Assembly: GCF_001449115.1 (NCBI RefSeq)
Contig: NZ_LAIJ01000009.1
Span: 930,001 to 994,000, forward strand
Source of the DNA: Occallatibacter gabretensis
GTDB lineage: Bacteria; Acidobacteriota; Terriglobia; Terriglobales; Acidobacteriaceae
Direction: 5' to 3'
Length of the DNA stretch: 64,000 bases
Shown here: in pieces, positions 1 to 8,995 of the stretch
Layout: every line of letters begins with the position of its first letter
Numbering within the stretch: position 1 is the stretch's first letter
Translations under genes and position numbers: made by a program
The notes under the pieces: generated by a model
What the model was told of the DNA's origin: nothing
Databases searched by the model: none
The model's input: the letters and a program-made list of their open reading frames with translations, nothing else

Positions 1-1643
1 CGCCTGTGCGCATCAGTCCGCTTACGCAGAATGGGCACCTGGCAGTGGGTTCGGCCATTACAGAAAACTTTACGGCAAGCGTAACGGACGGTTATCGGAT
101 CTTTGTCCAGACGCTGGAGGGCGGCAAGTCGACGATTGCGACGGTGCCGATCTCGGGCGGCACGCCGGTGAATCTCAGCATACCGAATGAGGTGACAGCG
201 CCGACGCTGGGAGATATTTCTCCGGATGGGTCGCAGCTATTGTTGCGGAATCATTTGTCGCCAGAGTCGGAACAGCCGTTGTGGGTGGTCCCGGTGGACG
301 GGGGCTCTGCACTGCGGGTGGGCGCCGTGCTGGCGCATGACGCGACGTGGATGCCAAGCAGTGCCGGAACGGACGGGCATGGGATTTTGTATGCCGCGGG
401 GAACGACCTTTACCGGATGCAGGGGACTTCAAGCCAGCCGGAACATTACGCCTCCGTGCCAGGGCGGGCATTCTGGCTGAGGTGGAATCCGGCGGGCAAG
501 CTGCTGCGCTTTACGGTGCTGGACCCAATTGCGCATACGCAGACGCTGTGGCAGCTTTCGGCGGGAGACCGAACGCCGAAGCCAGTTCTGACGGGATTCA
601 GCGAGCCGGCGTCAGAATGCTGTGGTGTGTGGACTGCCGATGGGCGTGCGTATGTCTTCCAATCCGGGCGCGGCGGCAATACAGATTTGTGGCGGCTGAG
701 CGGCAACAGCGCGACGAACCCGGCACGGCTGACATACGGACCGCTGCAGTTTCAGTCAGTGGTGGCTTCGCGTACGGGCGAGACGATCTATTTTCTTGGC
801 GTGGATACGCGTTTCGAGGTGTACCGAGTAACTGCTGACGGCGCACTGGCTGCCGAGCGCGGATTTCTGGGAGCTGCGGATAGGGTGGCGTGGTCGCGCG
901 ATAAGCAATGGGTGGCGTGGACGGACAGCGCGGGCAGGCTGTGGCGCGCCGCGGCGGATGGCACGCAGAAGATTCAGCTGACGCCGGATGCCTTTAACGT
1001 ATTTATGGCTCGGTGGTCGCCGGATGGCCAGCGGCTGGCAATTATGGCGAAACAGCCGGGCAAGGCATGGCAGATTTATCTGGTGGCGGCGAGCGGCGGG
1101 GATGTGCAGCCGGTGCTGAAGGAGCTGCGCAATGCGGCGGATCCATCGTGGTCGGCGGATGGGCAGTCGCTGGTGTATGGGCGCGTGAATGATGCGCTGG
1201 GCAAAGAGAGCAGCGAGCGGACGTTGGACATTGTGAATCTGAAGACGGGGAAGATTGAAGTGATTCCCGGCTCGGATGGGTTGTTCAGTCCGCGCTGGTC
1301 CCCGGATGGGCGCTATATTGCGGCGCTGACGCTGGATCAGCGGCAGGTGCGACTTTATGATGTGGCGGCGAAGACGTGGAAGACGCTGCCGGGAGATTCA
1401 GGAGCGGATCCGGCCTGGTCTTCAGACAGCCGATATCTATACGTCCATAGATCGCTTGACCCCTCGCAGCCGATCGATCGCATTGCGATTCCTGGCGGAC
1501 AGATGCAGGAGCTGATCAAGCTGGCGGGCTCGTCTGAGGGCGATGCGGTGGATTACGTCTTCGTCGGTCTGACGCAGGACGATATGCCGCTGATTCGCGC
1601 GCGCACGTATACGGGAAATATGTACTCGATGCAGCTCAAGTAG
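1..1643 (+). CDS. PD40/TolB-like beta-propeller protein, 5' end outside the window
   Basis: The frame is open to the left edge. A GTG at 6 is only the first in-window start codon, so the gene is probably truncated by the window. The visible 545 residues carry repeated PD40 blades of the form W-S-x-D-G near residues 71, 209, 297, 337, 382, 431 and 471, which make up a TolB-like beta propeller. Proteins of this kind in acidobacteria often have an N-terminal winged-helix DNA-binding domain followed by one membrane helix (CadC/OmpR-like). If so here, that part lies upstream of base 1. The propeller would then be the sensor or scaffold part. No catalytic motif is visible. It converges with the acetamidase gene with only a few bases between stops. 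Confidence 0.75.
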   Translation, partial: PVRISPLTQNGHLAVGSAITENFTASVTDGYRIFVQTLEGGKSTIATVPISGGTPVNLSIPNEVTAPTLGDISPDGSQLLLRNHLSPESEQPLWVVPVDGGSALRVGAVLAHDATWMPSSAGTDGHGILYAAGNDLYRMQGTSSQPEHYASVPGRAFWLRWNPAGKLLRFTVLDPIAHTQTLWQLSAGDRTPKPVLTGFSEPASECCGVWTADGRAYVFQSGRGGNTDLWRLSGNSATNPARLTYGPLQFQSVVASRTGETIYFLGVDTRFEVYRVTADGALAAERGFLGAADRVAWSRDKQWVAWTDSAGRLWRAAADGTQKIQLTPDAFNVFMARWSPDGQRLAIMAKQPGKAWQIYLVAASGGDVQPVLKELRNAADPSWSADGQSLVYGRVNDALGKESSERTLDIVNLKTGKIEVIPGSDGLFSPRWSPDGRYIAALTLDQRQVRLYDVAAKTWKTLPGDSGADPAWSSDSRYLYVHRSLDPSQPIDRIAIPGGQMQELIKLAGSSEGDAVDYVFVGLTQDDMPLIRARTYTGNMYSMQLK

Positions 1644-1646
1644 CCG

Positions 1647-2666
1647 TTATTTTTGCTTGGTGAAGATGCTCTTCGGGAGCATGGCATGCACCCCGACGTT
1701 GCCATCGACGAGCTGCGTAATGTCGAGATCGACGGCGACGGATGAGAGCATGTATGCGTCGTCACGGCTCATGTGCTTCTCTGTGACGAGAAAGTCGATC
1801 ATCTCGCGCAAGGCGTGCTCGGTGGCTTCCTTGAGATCAGGGCTGAAGCCCATGGTGATGTAGTGAGTGGGTGTTTCCGCGCGTGGCCAGAGAAGCGGTT
1901 GCTGCTTGTGAACAACGAATTTGAAGGTGCCGGTGAGGAAGGTCTCCATGGCGGTGATGTCGACCTCGCCGTTTCCCTGGCCTGCGTGACCGTCGCCGGC
2001 GATGAAAAGCGCGCCCTTGGCGGCTACGGGGATGAAGAGCGTGGTGCCGGCGACTAATTCCTTGTTATCCATGTTGCCGGCGTGAGCAAAAGGCGGCGCT
2101 GAGTCCACACGGCCCTGGCCGGGCGCTACGCCCATGCTGCCGAAGAAGGGGTGCAGCGGGATTTCGATTCCGGGTGCGAAGTGGGCAAGCATCTTTTCGC
2201 GATCGAGCGGGATGATGCGGGTGCGGCTGTAGGGGAACTCCATGGGCAGGAAGCCGCGATGCAGGCCAAAGCTGTTGCAGGCGAAGGGCGCGTCGATGTC
2301 GATTTTGAGGATCTGGACTTCGAGGACGTCGCCTGGCTCGGCTTCTTCGATTGCGACGGGGCCGGTTAAGATGTGGCCGCCGGGGCCTTTGTCTTTTTCG
2401 GGATAGTTCTTGTAGACCTCGTCGTTGTAGACGGGAATGTCTTCGCGCTTGACGCCGCGCGCGATGAGGCGATCGGTCGGGCCGCAGGTGGAGAGCGTCT
2501 GCATCTTTACCGTGTCGCCGGAGTGGACGGTGATGGCAGGTTTGGCGTCGGCGGCGTAGTGGCCCCACTCCACCGTGGTGGATGTGGCGAGGACGGTGTG
2601 GTCCTGTGCTGACAAAAAGCAAGCACTGCTAGCGAGAATGCTGAGAGACACGATGAGCTTGCGCAT
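1647..2666 (-). CDS. secreted acetamidase/formamidase family protein
   Basis: This 339-residue protein reads as FmdA/AmdA family, whose members hydrolyse short amides such as formamide or acetamide to the acid and ammonia. Residues 1-20 form a signal peptide (basic MRK, hydrophobic core, ASSACFLSAQ), so an exported form is predicted, unlike the cytoplasmic enzymes of nitrogen metabolism. Family-like stretches include VEWGHY near 33, GPVAIEEAEPGDVLEV near 100, HPFFGSMGVAP near 172 and GDGHAGQGNGEV near 224, the last two being typical of the family core. It is a single gene preceded by a GAGG ribosome site. The substrate cannot be read from the sequence. Confidence 0.85.
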   Translation of the reverse strand: MRKLIVSLSILASSACFLSAQDHTVLATSTTVEWGHYAADAKPAITVHSGDTVKMQTLSTCGPTDRLIARGVKREDIPVYNDEVYKNYPEKDKGPGGHILTGPVAIEEAEPGDVLEVQILKIDIDAPFACNSFGLHRGFLPMEFPYSRTRIIPLDREKMLAHFAPGIEIPLHPFFGSMGVAPGQGRVDSAPPFAHAGNMDNKELVAGTTLFIPVAAKGALFIAGDGHAGQGNGEVDITAMETFLTGTFKFVVHKQQPLLWPRAETPTHYITMGFSPDLKEATEHALREMIDFLVTEKHMSRDDAYMLSSVAVDLDITQLVDGNVGVHAMLPKSIFTKQK

Positions 2667-2752
2667 GAGGGCCTCACGAAAAAAGCGGGATGGATTGATT
2701 TAATCCGGTTTGAGGCGATTCGTCCAGCAGATGGGTGCAGGGATTTGATTTG

Positions 2753-3169
2753 CTAGCGCCAGCGGTCGCCGCGCTTCATGAGGAATTCGCGGAAGACATA
2801 GCCCCATGGGATGAGCGGCACAAAGATCACCACCATCGCTACGGAAAAGATGTCGGCTGCGATTGCGTCTGTGATCTGATGCGCTCTCCAAAGCGGTAGT
2901 GCAAAGAAGATGAGGTAGATAGTCTTCCAGATCAGCTCGAAGAGAAGCAATGGAATCATCTTGACCGGGTAGCGAAGGCCGAGCACGGCGGTCAGGCCAA
3001 GGCCTGCGAGAAGGCTGAACTGTATGCCTCGTGACGCAGCGAATTCCGGTGTGTGCTGAATCACGCTGGGCCAGAAAGTCAGGCCAATTCCGACGGCGAG
3101 GATCAGGTAAGAGATCCGCAGCGTGTACAAGCGCCAGAGAGCTACAGTTCCGGTTTCACCCTGAGACAT
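2753..3169 (-). CDS. small integral membrane protein of unknown function
   Basis: The product is a 138-residue protein with about four hydrophobic helices (around residues 15-32, 50-66, 72-92 and 105-125) and a basic C-terminal tail (FLMKRGDRWR). A good GGAGG ribosome site sits about six bases before the ATG at 3169, which supports it as a real gene. I do not recognise a named family. It is on the same strand as the acetamidase gene but separated by some 85 bases, so co-transcription is possible but not shown. Confidence 0.65.
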   Translation of the reverse strand: MSQGETGTVALWRLYTLRISYLILAVGIGLTFWPSVIQHTPEFAASRGIQFSLLAGLGLTAVLGLRYPVKMIPLLLFELIWKTIYLIFFALPLWRAHQITDAIAADIFSVAMVVIFVPLIPWGYVFREFLMKRGDRWR

Positions 3170-3245
3170 TGGCGCCTCCGCGTTGCGATAACTATAAGCT
3201 ACGTGGAATTAGGCGCGTCGTTGAAATTCGTTCCTGGAAATAATA

Positions 3246-3286
3246 AGCGGCTGCCGACGCTTACTATTTGGCGTCAGGCAGCCGCT
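3246..3286 (-). terminator. intrinsic terminator downstream of the DinB gene
   Basis: A ten-base stem (AGCGGCTGCC at 3246-3255 with GGCAGCCGCT at 3277-3286) is extended by an inner GACGC/GCGTC stem and closes on an AT-rich loop. On the minus strand it is followed by TATTATTT, fitting a terminator for the gene that stops at 3305. Confidence 0.7.
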
Positions 3287-3304
3287 ATTCGTTGTGCATT
3301 TGAG

Positions 3305-3787
3305 TTACCGCTCCCAGAAGTGCGGCGGCTCGATGCCGAGAGCGCGCAGGTAGACGTAACCCTGACCGCGATGGTGGATCTCGTTGTCGATTGCGTACTG
3401 GATGGTTTTGATGCCTGAACCCTCCCACTGACCGAAGGCCTTGTCCGTCTCGCTGAAGCGATGCGGGGGAATTTTGGAGAATTTTTCGTTGAGCTGAGTG
3501 GTCTGCTGATCCCAGAGACTGAGTAATTCTTCCTTGGTCGCGGGCTTTTTTGCCTTGTCGAACTCTACCCATTTGCCGGTGGCGACGCCGTCGACGACGG
3601 GCACGGCCATGCCGATGAACTCCCAGGCCAGCTCCGAAAAAGGCCGCATGCCGCCGACGGAGAAGGTAAAGAGCTGGTTTTCCGGAAATGCCTCGATGAC
3701 CTTGCGTGTTAGTCCCCGGTGCCCTTGCCAGTGCTTGAGGAGCTCCTCTGCCGTGATTACGCTGACTTCAGTTGCCGTTGCTGTCAT
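3305..3787 (-). CDS. DinB family protein
   Basis: A 160-residue DinB-like four-helix-bundle protein. The family fold binds a divalent metal with histidines on separate helices. Here a His lies in KHWQGHRGLTRK near the N-terminus and EIHHRGQGYVYLRALG near the C-terminus is the typical last motif (H-x3-G-x-Q). The start is set at the ATG at 3787 because AAGGAG lies eight bases before it; the open frame runs further upstream but lacks a ribosome site. It is divergent from a WYL regulator, a common arrangement in which the regulator controls its neighbour. Family members include thiol transferases and DNA-damage-induced proteins; the reaction here is unknown. Confidence 0.85.
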   Translation of the reverse strand: MTATATEVSVITAEELLKHWQGHRGLTRKVIEAFPENQLFTFSVGGMRPFSELAWEFIGMAVPVVDGVATGKWVEFDKAKKPATKEELLSLWDQQTTQLNEKFSKIPPHRFSETDKAFGQWEGSGIKTIQYAIDNEIHHRGQGYVYLRALGIEPPHFWER

Positions 3788-4029
3788 TTCCATTTCTCCT
3801 TGTGTATTGCCGCATTCGGGTACAACAAGGAGAGTACGCGCCATTCCCGACAGGTTATGTCGTAAATTGAAGAAAGAATTGAATTCGGTTCTGATCTGCG
3901 GAAGCAGTAGCTTGAGGCGAAGAGCATACCTCAGGGCCTGAAGGCCCAAACCTTTTCGCTGGACTTATTGCCGGGGATAAATACCCCGGCCTACCTTTTC
4001 TGCTTCAGCGCAGAAAGGCCGGAGTGCCT

Positions 4030-5004
4030 ATGTATGACCCGGTTATGCGCGTGCTTACGGTGCTGGAGATTCTGCAGGCGCGCGACTCTGTGAGTGGGGC
4101 CGAGCTGGCTGAGCGGCTCGAGGTGGATCTGCGCACGGTGCAACGGTACATTGTGCGGCTGAAGGATTTGAAGATTCCTGTGGAGGCGTCGCGTGGTGTG
4201 GGTGGGGCTTACCGGTTGAAGCCGGGGTATCGGCTGCCTCCGCTGCTGCTGACCAATGAGGAGGCTTTTGCGCTGTCGCTGGGGCTGCGGGCGCTGCGGC
4301 AGATTGGGCTTTCGGCCTTTGCGCCGGCTACGGAGAGCGCACTGGAAAAGCTGCGGCGTGTGCTGCCGGATGCGCTGCTCGAGAGCGTGCGCACAGTGGA
4401 GGATGTGGTGGCGATTGAGCCGGGGCCGTGGGTGGTTTCGACCTCTGTGGAGAGCCTGATCCGCGCTGCTACGGCCATTCGTACCAGTAAAAGAATCCGC
4501 TTCGGCTATGAGGCCATTGATGGTGCGGCAACGCGAAGGCAGATTGAACCGTATGCGCTGATGCATACGGATGGGCGCTGGTACCTGATTGGCTATTGCC
4601 TGACACGCAAGGCGATGCGGACATTCCGGCTGGATCGCGTGGCGGACCTTGCGGTGGGTACGGTGGGATTTCGCAGGCCGCCGGGTTTTGACGCGCGCAA
4701 GTATCTTGAGGAGCGGATGCCGTTTATTCAGTCGGACTATCAGATCGATGTGTGGATTGATATGCCGATTGAGATGGCGGAGCGCAGTTTTGGGCCGATT
4801 CGCGTATCGATGGAGACACAGGATGGCGGCACGCGGCTGCGATGCGGGCGCGACCGACTAGAGATGTTTGCGGCGATGCTGCTGAGCATGGGACGACGCG
4901 TTGTGGTGCATAGCCCGCCGGATCTGCGCGAGACATTTCGCGAGCTGGCACGGCGGGCTATGGCTGCTGCAGACGCTCCGTTCGCGGCTGCCGAAATGGA
5001 ATAG
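4030..5004 (+). CDS. HTH/WYL-domain transcriptional regulator (YafY-like)
   Basis: The 324-residue protein has an N-terminal HTH of the HTH_11 type (SGAELAERLEVDLRTVQRYI, residues about 20-40). It continues with the YafY-family linker (GGAYRLKPGYRLPPLLLTNEE) and a WYL domain with IEPYALMHTDGRWYLIGYC near 180-200. WYL domains bind ligands, often nucleotides or nucleic acids. The ATG at 4030 is preferred over a GTG six bases earlier because GGAG lies five bases before it. It is transcribed away from dinB and probably controls that gene and itself. Confidence 0.9.
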   Translation: MYDPVMRVLTVLEILQARDSVSGAELAERLEVDLRTVQRYIVRLKDLKIPVEASRGVGGAYRLKPGYRLPPLLLTNEEAFALSLGLRALRQIGLSAFAPATESALEKLRRVLPDALLESVRTVEDVVAIEPGPWVVSTSVESLIRAATAIRTSKRIRFGYEAIDGAATRRQIEPYALMHTDGRWYLIGYCLTRKAMRTFRLDRVADLAVGTVGFRRPPGFDARKYLEERMPFIQSDYQIDVWIDMPIEMAERSFGPIRVSMETQDGGTRLRCGRDRLEMFAAMLLSMGRRVVVHSPPDLRETFRELARRAMAAADAPFAAAEME

Positions 5005-5090
5005 CCCTTTGATAAATATTCGAGCGCTTCCGGCTGGGCCTGTTGCTCAACAGAAGGGCTTTTCCGGTACTGATCTGGATCGAGCATCCC

Positions 5091-5522
5091 TCAGCGGACT
5101 ACTACGTATGTGAGCAGGACAGCTGCGGTGGCGAGAGCGGCTATGCGCACTCGATGTCTCCGGTCCCAAATCCGATGTATCCGCTGCCAATCAGCAGCTC
5201 CTTCGGCCACGCGAATGGCGAGTGGAACCAGGACGAAGATCGATGCCACCGAAATAAGAATCCAGATCGCATCTGCTGTAAGCAGGATTGCGCGCCCAGG
5301 CGTGTGCCAACAGAGCCAGGTCTGGATACCGAGAAGCAGGGTGGAGAGCGAGTACCAGACCGGCATCACCTTTCCAAGCACGAGAGCAGAACGGCTTAGC
5401 ATCTTCAATTGCGATTCGGGTTCGAGCCGCGACGCCGCAGGGTTCATGAATGCAGATACAGAAAACTCGACGCCTACAAGGGTAAGAACAACGAAGAGGG
5501 TCGCCATGTTGAACAAGTGCAT
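5091..5522 (-). CDS. DUF1772 family membrane protein
   Basis: A 143-residue membrane protein with four hydrophobic helices. The family pattern is visible: an N-terminal helix followed by a NP motif (SAFMNPAASRL) and, near the third helix end, DWQRIHRIWDRRHRVR, the conserved D-W-x5-R-W-x-RR-H-x-VR stretch of DUF1772. Some DUF1772 relatives are called anthrone-oxygenase-like, but no activity can be assigned here. AGGAG lies about eight bases before the ATG. It is divergent from an HxlR regulator with a palindrome in between, so it is the likely target of that regulator. Confidence 0.75.
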   Translation of the reverse strand: MHLFNMATLFVVLTLVGVEFSVSAFMNPAASRLEPESQLKMLSRSALVLGKVMPVWYSLSTLLLGIQTWLCWHTPGRAILLTADAIWILISVASIFVLVPLAIRVAEGAADWQRIHRIWDRRHRVRIAALATAAVLLTYVVVR

Positions 5523-5589
5523 AAAGGGGCTCCTATTGACTCTTCGCTAAAGACGCTTTCGAATGGAGCACTGATGCAAAAAGCAGCAC

Positions 5590-5603
5590 TGACAAAGTTG
5601 TCA
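5590..5603. promoter_or_regulatory. palindromic operator candidate for the HxlR regulator
   Basis: TGACAA-AG-TTGTCA is a perfect 6-2-6 inverted repeat, 13 bases before the HxlR start codon and between the two divergent genes. HxlR proteins bind palindromes as dimers, so this is the natural autoregulatory site. Confidence 0.55.
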
Positions 5604-5616
5604 GTTGGAGCAATCT

Positions 5617-5985
5617 ATGGGCGTCTCAAAGAAAGAGATCTCACCATGCCCCATCGATGTGACGCTAAGCGTCATCGACGGGCGATGGAAGGGCACAATC
5701 CTCTGGCGACTGTTGGACGGACCGATGAGGACGAACGAATTGCGTAAGAGTATTCCTGAAATTACAGAGCGGATGCTCCTCCGTCATCTGCGGGAGATGA
5801 CAGGAGCCGGGATTCTGGAACGTCATCAGGAGCAAGGTTTGCCCCTGCGAGTGCGGTACTCGCTAACGCCGCACGGACGGACGCTGGTCCCCGTATTAGA
5901 TGTTCTCTGTTCGTGGGGCAGAGAACATCTGAAACGAGATCCCTCTACTGAGGCTGAGGAATCAAGCGGCGGACCATCTCATTAG
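5617..5985 (+). CDS. HxlR-type winged-helix transcriptional regulator
   Basis: A 122-residue single-domain regulator with the HxlR signature: CPIDVTLSVIDGRWKGTILWRL (residues about 10-31), then a recognition region ITERMLLRHLREMTGAGILERH and the wing RVRYSLTPHGRTLVPVLDVLCSWG. The cysteine at the start of the domain is the position that senses reactive compounds in several family members. The start is taken at the ATG at 5617, six bases after GGAG; the frame also has an upstream TTG. It faces DUF1772 across a short region with a palindrome. Confidence 0.88.
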   Translation: MGVSKKEISPCPIDVTLSVIDGRWKGTILWRLLDGPMRTNELRKSIPEITERMLLRHLREMTGAGILERHQEQGLPLRVRYSLTPHGRTLVPVLDVLCSWGREHLKRDPSTEAEESSGGPSH

Positions 5986-5996
5986 TCGGCTCATGT

Positions 5997-7157
5997 TTAC
6001 TTTTTCGGGTAGCCCTGCCAGAGATATTCAAGTGCTTCTGCCAGAGTCTGCTTTTTTGTTGCGTAGTCGACGTGGCCCGCGTTGGGCGCGAAGAGGAACT
6101 GATAGTGATAGCCCTTGGCCGCAAGAACTTGCGCCATCTTTTCATTGGCCAGGACCCAGTCGTGCATGTTGTCACGCATGACGTTGGGATTGTAGAGATC
6201 GCGGTCGCCGACTTCCATCCAGATGCGAATGGGCTTGCGCGGGGATGACGGAATCATGTGCTCGTGGAACTCCCATGCGCCGTGTGGCGTGTCGGGGTTG
6301 CTGGGCCATTGCTGGTTGATCCATGTGCCGGAGTAGGCAAGGACGCGATGATAGAGCTCCGGGTGATACCAGGCCATGATGAGCGAGACGGCTCCGCCGG
6401 AGCTGCCGCCCGTGGCGGCGCGGCCTTCGGGATCGCGGGTGAGCTTGACGTTGTAGCGCGACTCGACTTGAGGGAGTACTTCCTGCTCGACGAACTCCGC
6501 GTAACGACCTGACATGGTGTCGTATTCGAGGCCGCGCTCGCTGCCCTGTGCGTCGCCGGTGCCGTTGGAGATGGAGATGGCGACCATGGCGGGGACGCGA
6601 TGCTCGGCGATGAGTGAGTCGAGCGTGGTGAAGAGCAGCATGTCCGGCCCGTCCGCGCCTACGATGAAAGGCGCGGCAGTGCCCGGTTGATACTGCTTTG
6701 GGACGTACACGGTGACTTTGCGTGTGTAGGGAGCGGGATGGCTGGTGGTGACGATCAGCTTTGCGGGATCGTTGGGATCTGCGGTGCCGAGCGGGCCTGG
6801 ATCGCGCTTGATGCCGGGATAAAACTTGCTGTCGGCGGAGTTGAGAGTGAACTCGAAGATATCTCCGTGAGGAATGTCAGGATTGGTAAGCGCTTCAGGC
6901 GCGGGTGTGTGCGTGGGACCGAGGATGAAGTTGCCATCTTTGTCGGCGGGCGGGACTGTACCGTCGGGTAGCTCCGTCGCGGTCACGTAGCCGGGCGTGT
7001 GAGGATCGCGCGTGGGCGGTGGCGAGTACTTTTGTGAGGCAGGCGCTGGTTGATTGGGTGTGGGCTGCTGCACGGGTGGAACGGCTGGAGCTTGCGAGTA
7101 TGCCAGCGAGCAGGCGACGGACAGAATCACTGCAGCGGAAATGCGATAGAGATGCAT
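5997..7157 (-). CDS. secreted alpha/beta-hydrolase esterase (enterochelin-esterase-like)
   Basis: A 386-residue esterase with a signal peptide (residues 1-21, ending LAYSQ) and a proline-rich linker to about residue 50. The catalytic domain of the esterase-D/enterochelin-esterase type has the nucleophile elbow GGSSGG at 250-255 (Ser253) and a C-terminal AGHVDYATK supplying the histidine. The Asp is probably in VGDRDLYNP. The start is placed at the ATG at 7157, where the signal peptide begins; 47 further in-frame residues upstream have no export signal and would overlap the divergent ggt gene. Family members cleave ester bonds in siderophores, carbohydrates or feruloylated glycans; the substrate is unknown. 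Confidence 0.82.
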   Translation of the reverse strand: MHLYRISAAVILSVACSLAYSQAPAVPPVQQPTPNQPAPASQKYSPPPTRDPHTPGYVTATELPDGTVPPADKDGNFILGPTHTPAPEALTNPDIPHGDIFEFTLNSADSKFYPGIKRDPGPLGTADPNDPAKLIVTTSHPAPYTRKVTVYVPKQYQPGTAAPFIVGADGPDMLLFTTLDSLIAEHRVPAMVAISISNGTGDAQGSERGLEYDTMSGRYAEFVEQEVLPQVESRYNVKLTRDPEGRAATGGSSGGAVSLIMAWYHPELYHRVLAYSGTWINQQWPSNPDTPHGAWEFHEHMIPSSPRKPIRIWMEVGDRDLYNPNVMRDNMHDWVLANEKMAQVLAAKGYHYQFLFAPNAGHVDYATKKQTLAEALEYLWQGYPKK

Positions 7158-7288
7158 AGATTGCGTTTTGAGCCTCGACGCGCAGTATAGATCAGATCGG
7201 GCTGAAAAGAATCCGCCAATGATAGAGTTGTAGTCTCGTTGCAAGCCCACAAATTTCCGCGGACATTCCCTGCCGGAGTCGCGCACGC

Positions 7289-8995
7289 ATGATTGCACTC
7301 AAATTCTCTGCCGTTTTGCTCGTTGGACTGGCCACACTCAGCCTATCTGCGGGCAGCCTGTGCGGCCAGGACCGCTCTTACGGACGCTCCGTTGTGAGCA
7401 CTCAGTATGGCCTTGTGGCCACGAGCCAGGTGTCGGCTTCGCAGGCCGGCGCGCGCATTCTTGAGAAGGGCGGCTCGGCGATCGATGCGGCGATTGCGGC
7501 CAATGCTGTTCTGAACGTTACCGAGCCAACCTCGAACGGCCTAGGCGGCGACCTCTTTGCCATTTACTGGGAGGCGAAGACGGGAAAGGTTTATGGAATC
7601 AATGCCAGTGGCTGGGCGCCAAAGACGCTGACCATCGAGCATCTGCGCGAGAAGGGCGTGATGGCGATGCCGCAGTACGGGATCGACTCCGTGACGGTGC
7701 CGGGCGTGGTGGATGGATGGGCCAAACTGCACACGCGGTGGGGAAAGCTGCCGTGGCGCGAGCTCTTTCAGCCGGCCATTGTGTATGCCGATCAGGGATT
7801 TCCTGTGGCAGAGATTATTCATGACTGGTGGAACGGGGATCGCGAAGAGCTGCTCAAGAATGCAGAAAGCACGCGCGTCTTTCTGCCCGGCGGCAAGACG
7901 CCGGAGACGGGTGAGGTCTTTCGCAATCCCGATGTGGCGCATGCGCTGAGGCTTGTGGCGGAGCAGGGCGAAGGGACGTTTTACAAGGGTGAGATTGCGC
8001 AGGCCATTTTGAAGACGTCACAGGCGCTGGGCGGCACGATGACGGCAGAGGATCTTGCTTCGTATTCCGCGGAGTGGGTAGAGCCGGTCTCAACGCAGTA
8101 TCGCGATTGGACCGTGTACGAGCTGCCGCCCAACGGAGACGGTATTGCGGCGCTGGAAATGCTGAACATCATGGAGCAGTTCAAGCCCGACCCGGCGGGC
8201 CCGCACAGCTCCGGCGAGCTGCATACGCGCATTGAGGCGATGAAGCTGGCTTATGCCGACGTGAAGACTTATGTCGGCGATCCGCGCTTCAGCAAAATTC
8301 CCGTCGAGCAGCTTCTCTCGAAGGCCTATGCCGCGAAACGGGCTTCGTTGATCGATCCTGCGAAGGCCAACTGCACCGTGGCTCCCGGCGCGCTGGGTAC
8401 CAGCGACACTACGTACTTCACCGTTGCCGACCGCGAAGGCAATATCGTTTCCGTCATTCAGAGCAATTACAACAATTTCGGCTCGAACGTGACCGTGCTC
8501 GGCATGGGATTTGCGCTGCAGGACAGGGGAGGGCTGTTTTCGCTCGATCCCGCATCGCCCAACGCGCTGGCGGGACGGAAACGCCCGTTTCACACGATCA
8601 TTCCGGCCTTCATGCAGCACGGCGATCAGCATATCGGGTTTGGCATCATGGGTGGCCTGAATCAGCCGCTCGCGCATGCGCAGTTCGTCTCGAATGTGGT
8701 TGATTATCACATGAACGTTCAGGCCGCTATGGAAGAGCCCCGATTTACCGACCGCCAGCAGCTGGGCTGCAGAATCGTGATCGAGTCGCGCGTGACACAG
8801 GCTACTCTAGATGCGCTGACCCGCATGGGCCACGTGCTACAGGTACATCCTGATTACACATCGCAGATGGGCCGTGGGCAGGCCATTCTTCATGACAGCA
8901 AAACTGGCGTCAACTCCGGCGCATCCGACCCGCGTGCGGACGGCGCGGCGATTCCGGAGCAGCCGGATTTCTCCGGTAAATCTATTCGACATTAG
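7289..8995 (+). CDS. ggt: gamma-glutamyltransferase family protein
   Basis: A 568-residue Ntn-hydrolase precursor with a signal peptide (residues 1-27). The N-terminal half shows the family start (GSAIDAAIAANAVLNVTEPTSNGLGGDLFA) and the predicted autoprocessing nucleophile is Thr374 in D-T-T-Y-F-T-V-A-D. Canonical enzymes have TTH at this point, so the third residue is Tyr here. The usual lid-side motif is replaced by GFALQDRGGLFSLDP, a pattern of GGT-like or acylase-like homologues. It should cleave gamma-glutamyl bonds (glutathione turnover) in the periplasm or outside, but substrate choice may differ. It is divergent from the esterase with 131 bases between starts and overlaps the next gene's stop tail to tail. 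Confidence 0.85.
   Translation: MIALKFSAVLLVGLATLSLSAGSLCGQDRSYGRSVVSTQYGLVATSQVSASQAGARILEKGGSAIDAAIAANAVLNVTEPTSNGLGGDLFAIYWEAKTGKVYGINASGWAPKTLTIEHLREKGVMAMPQYGIDSVTVPGVVDGWAKLHTRWGKLPWRELFQPAIVYADQGFPVAEIIHDWWNGDREELLKNAESTRVFLPGGKTPETGEVFRNPDVAHALRLVAEQGEGTFYKGEIAQAILKTSQALGGTMTAEDLASYSAEWVEPVSTQYRDWTVYELPPNGDGIAALEMLNIMEQFKPDPAGPHSSGELHTRIEAMKLAYADVKTYVGDPRFSKIPVEQLLSKAYAAKRASLIDPAKANCTVAPGALGTSDTTYFTVADREGNIVSVIQSNYNNFGSNVTVLGMGFALQDRGGLFSLDPASPNALAGRKRPFHTIIPAFMQHGDQHIGFGIMGGLNQPLAHAQFVSNVVDYHMNVQAAMEEPRFTDRQQLGCRIVIESRVTQATLDALTRMGHVLQVHPDYTSQMGRGQAILHDSKTGVNSGASDPRADGAAIPEQPDFSGKSIRH

Noticed and set aside
7158..7298. N-terminal extension of the esterase overlapping the ggt start
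   Set aside because: The signal peptide begins at the ATG at 7157, so an extended form could not be exported and would overlap the divergent gene.
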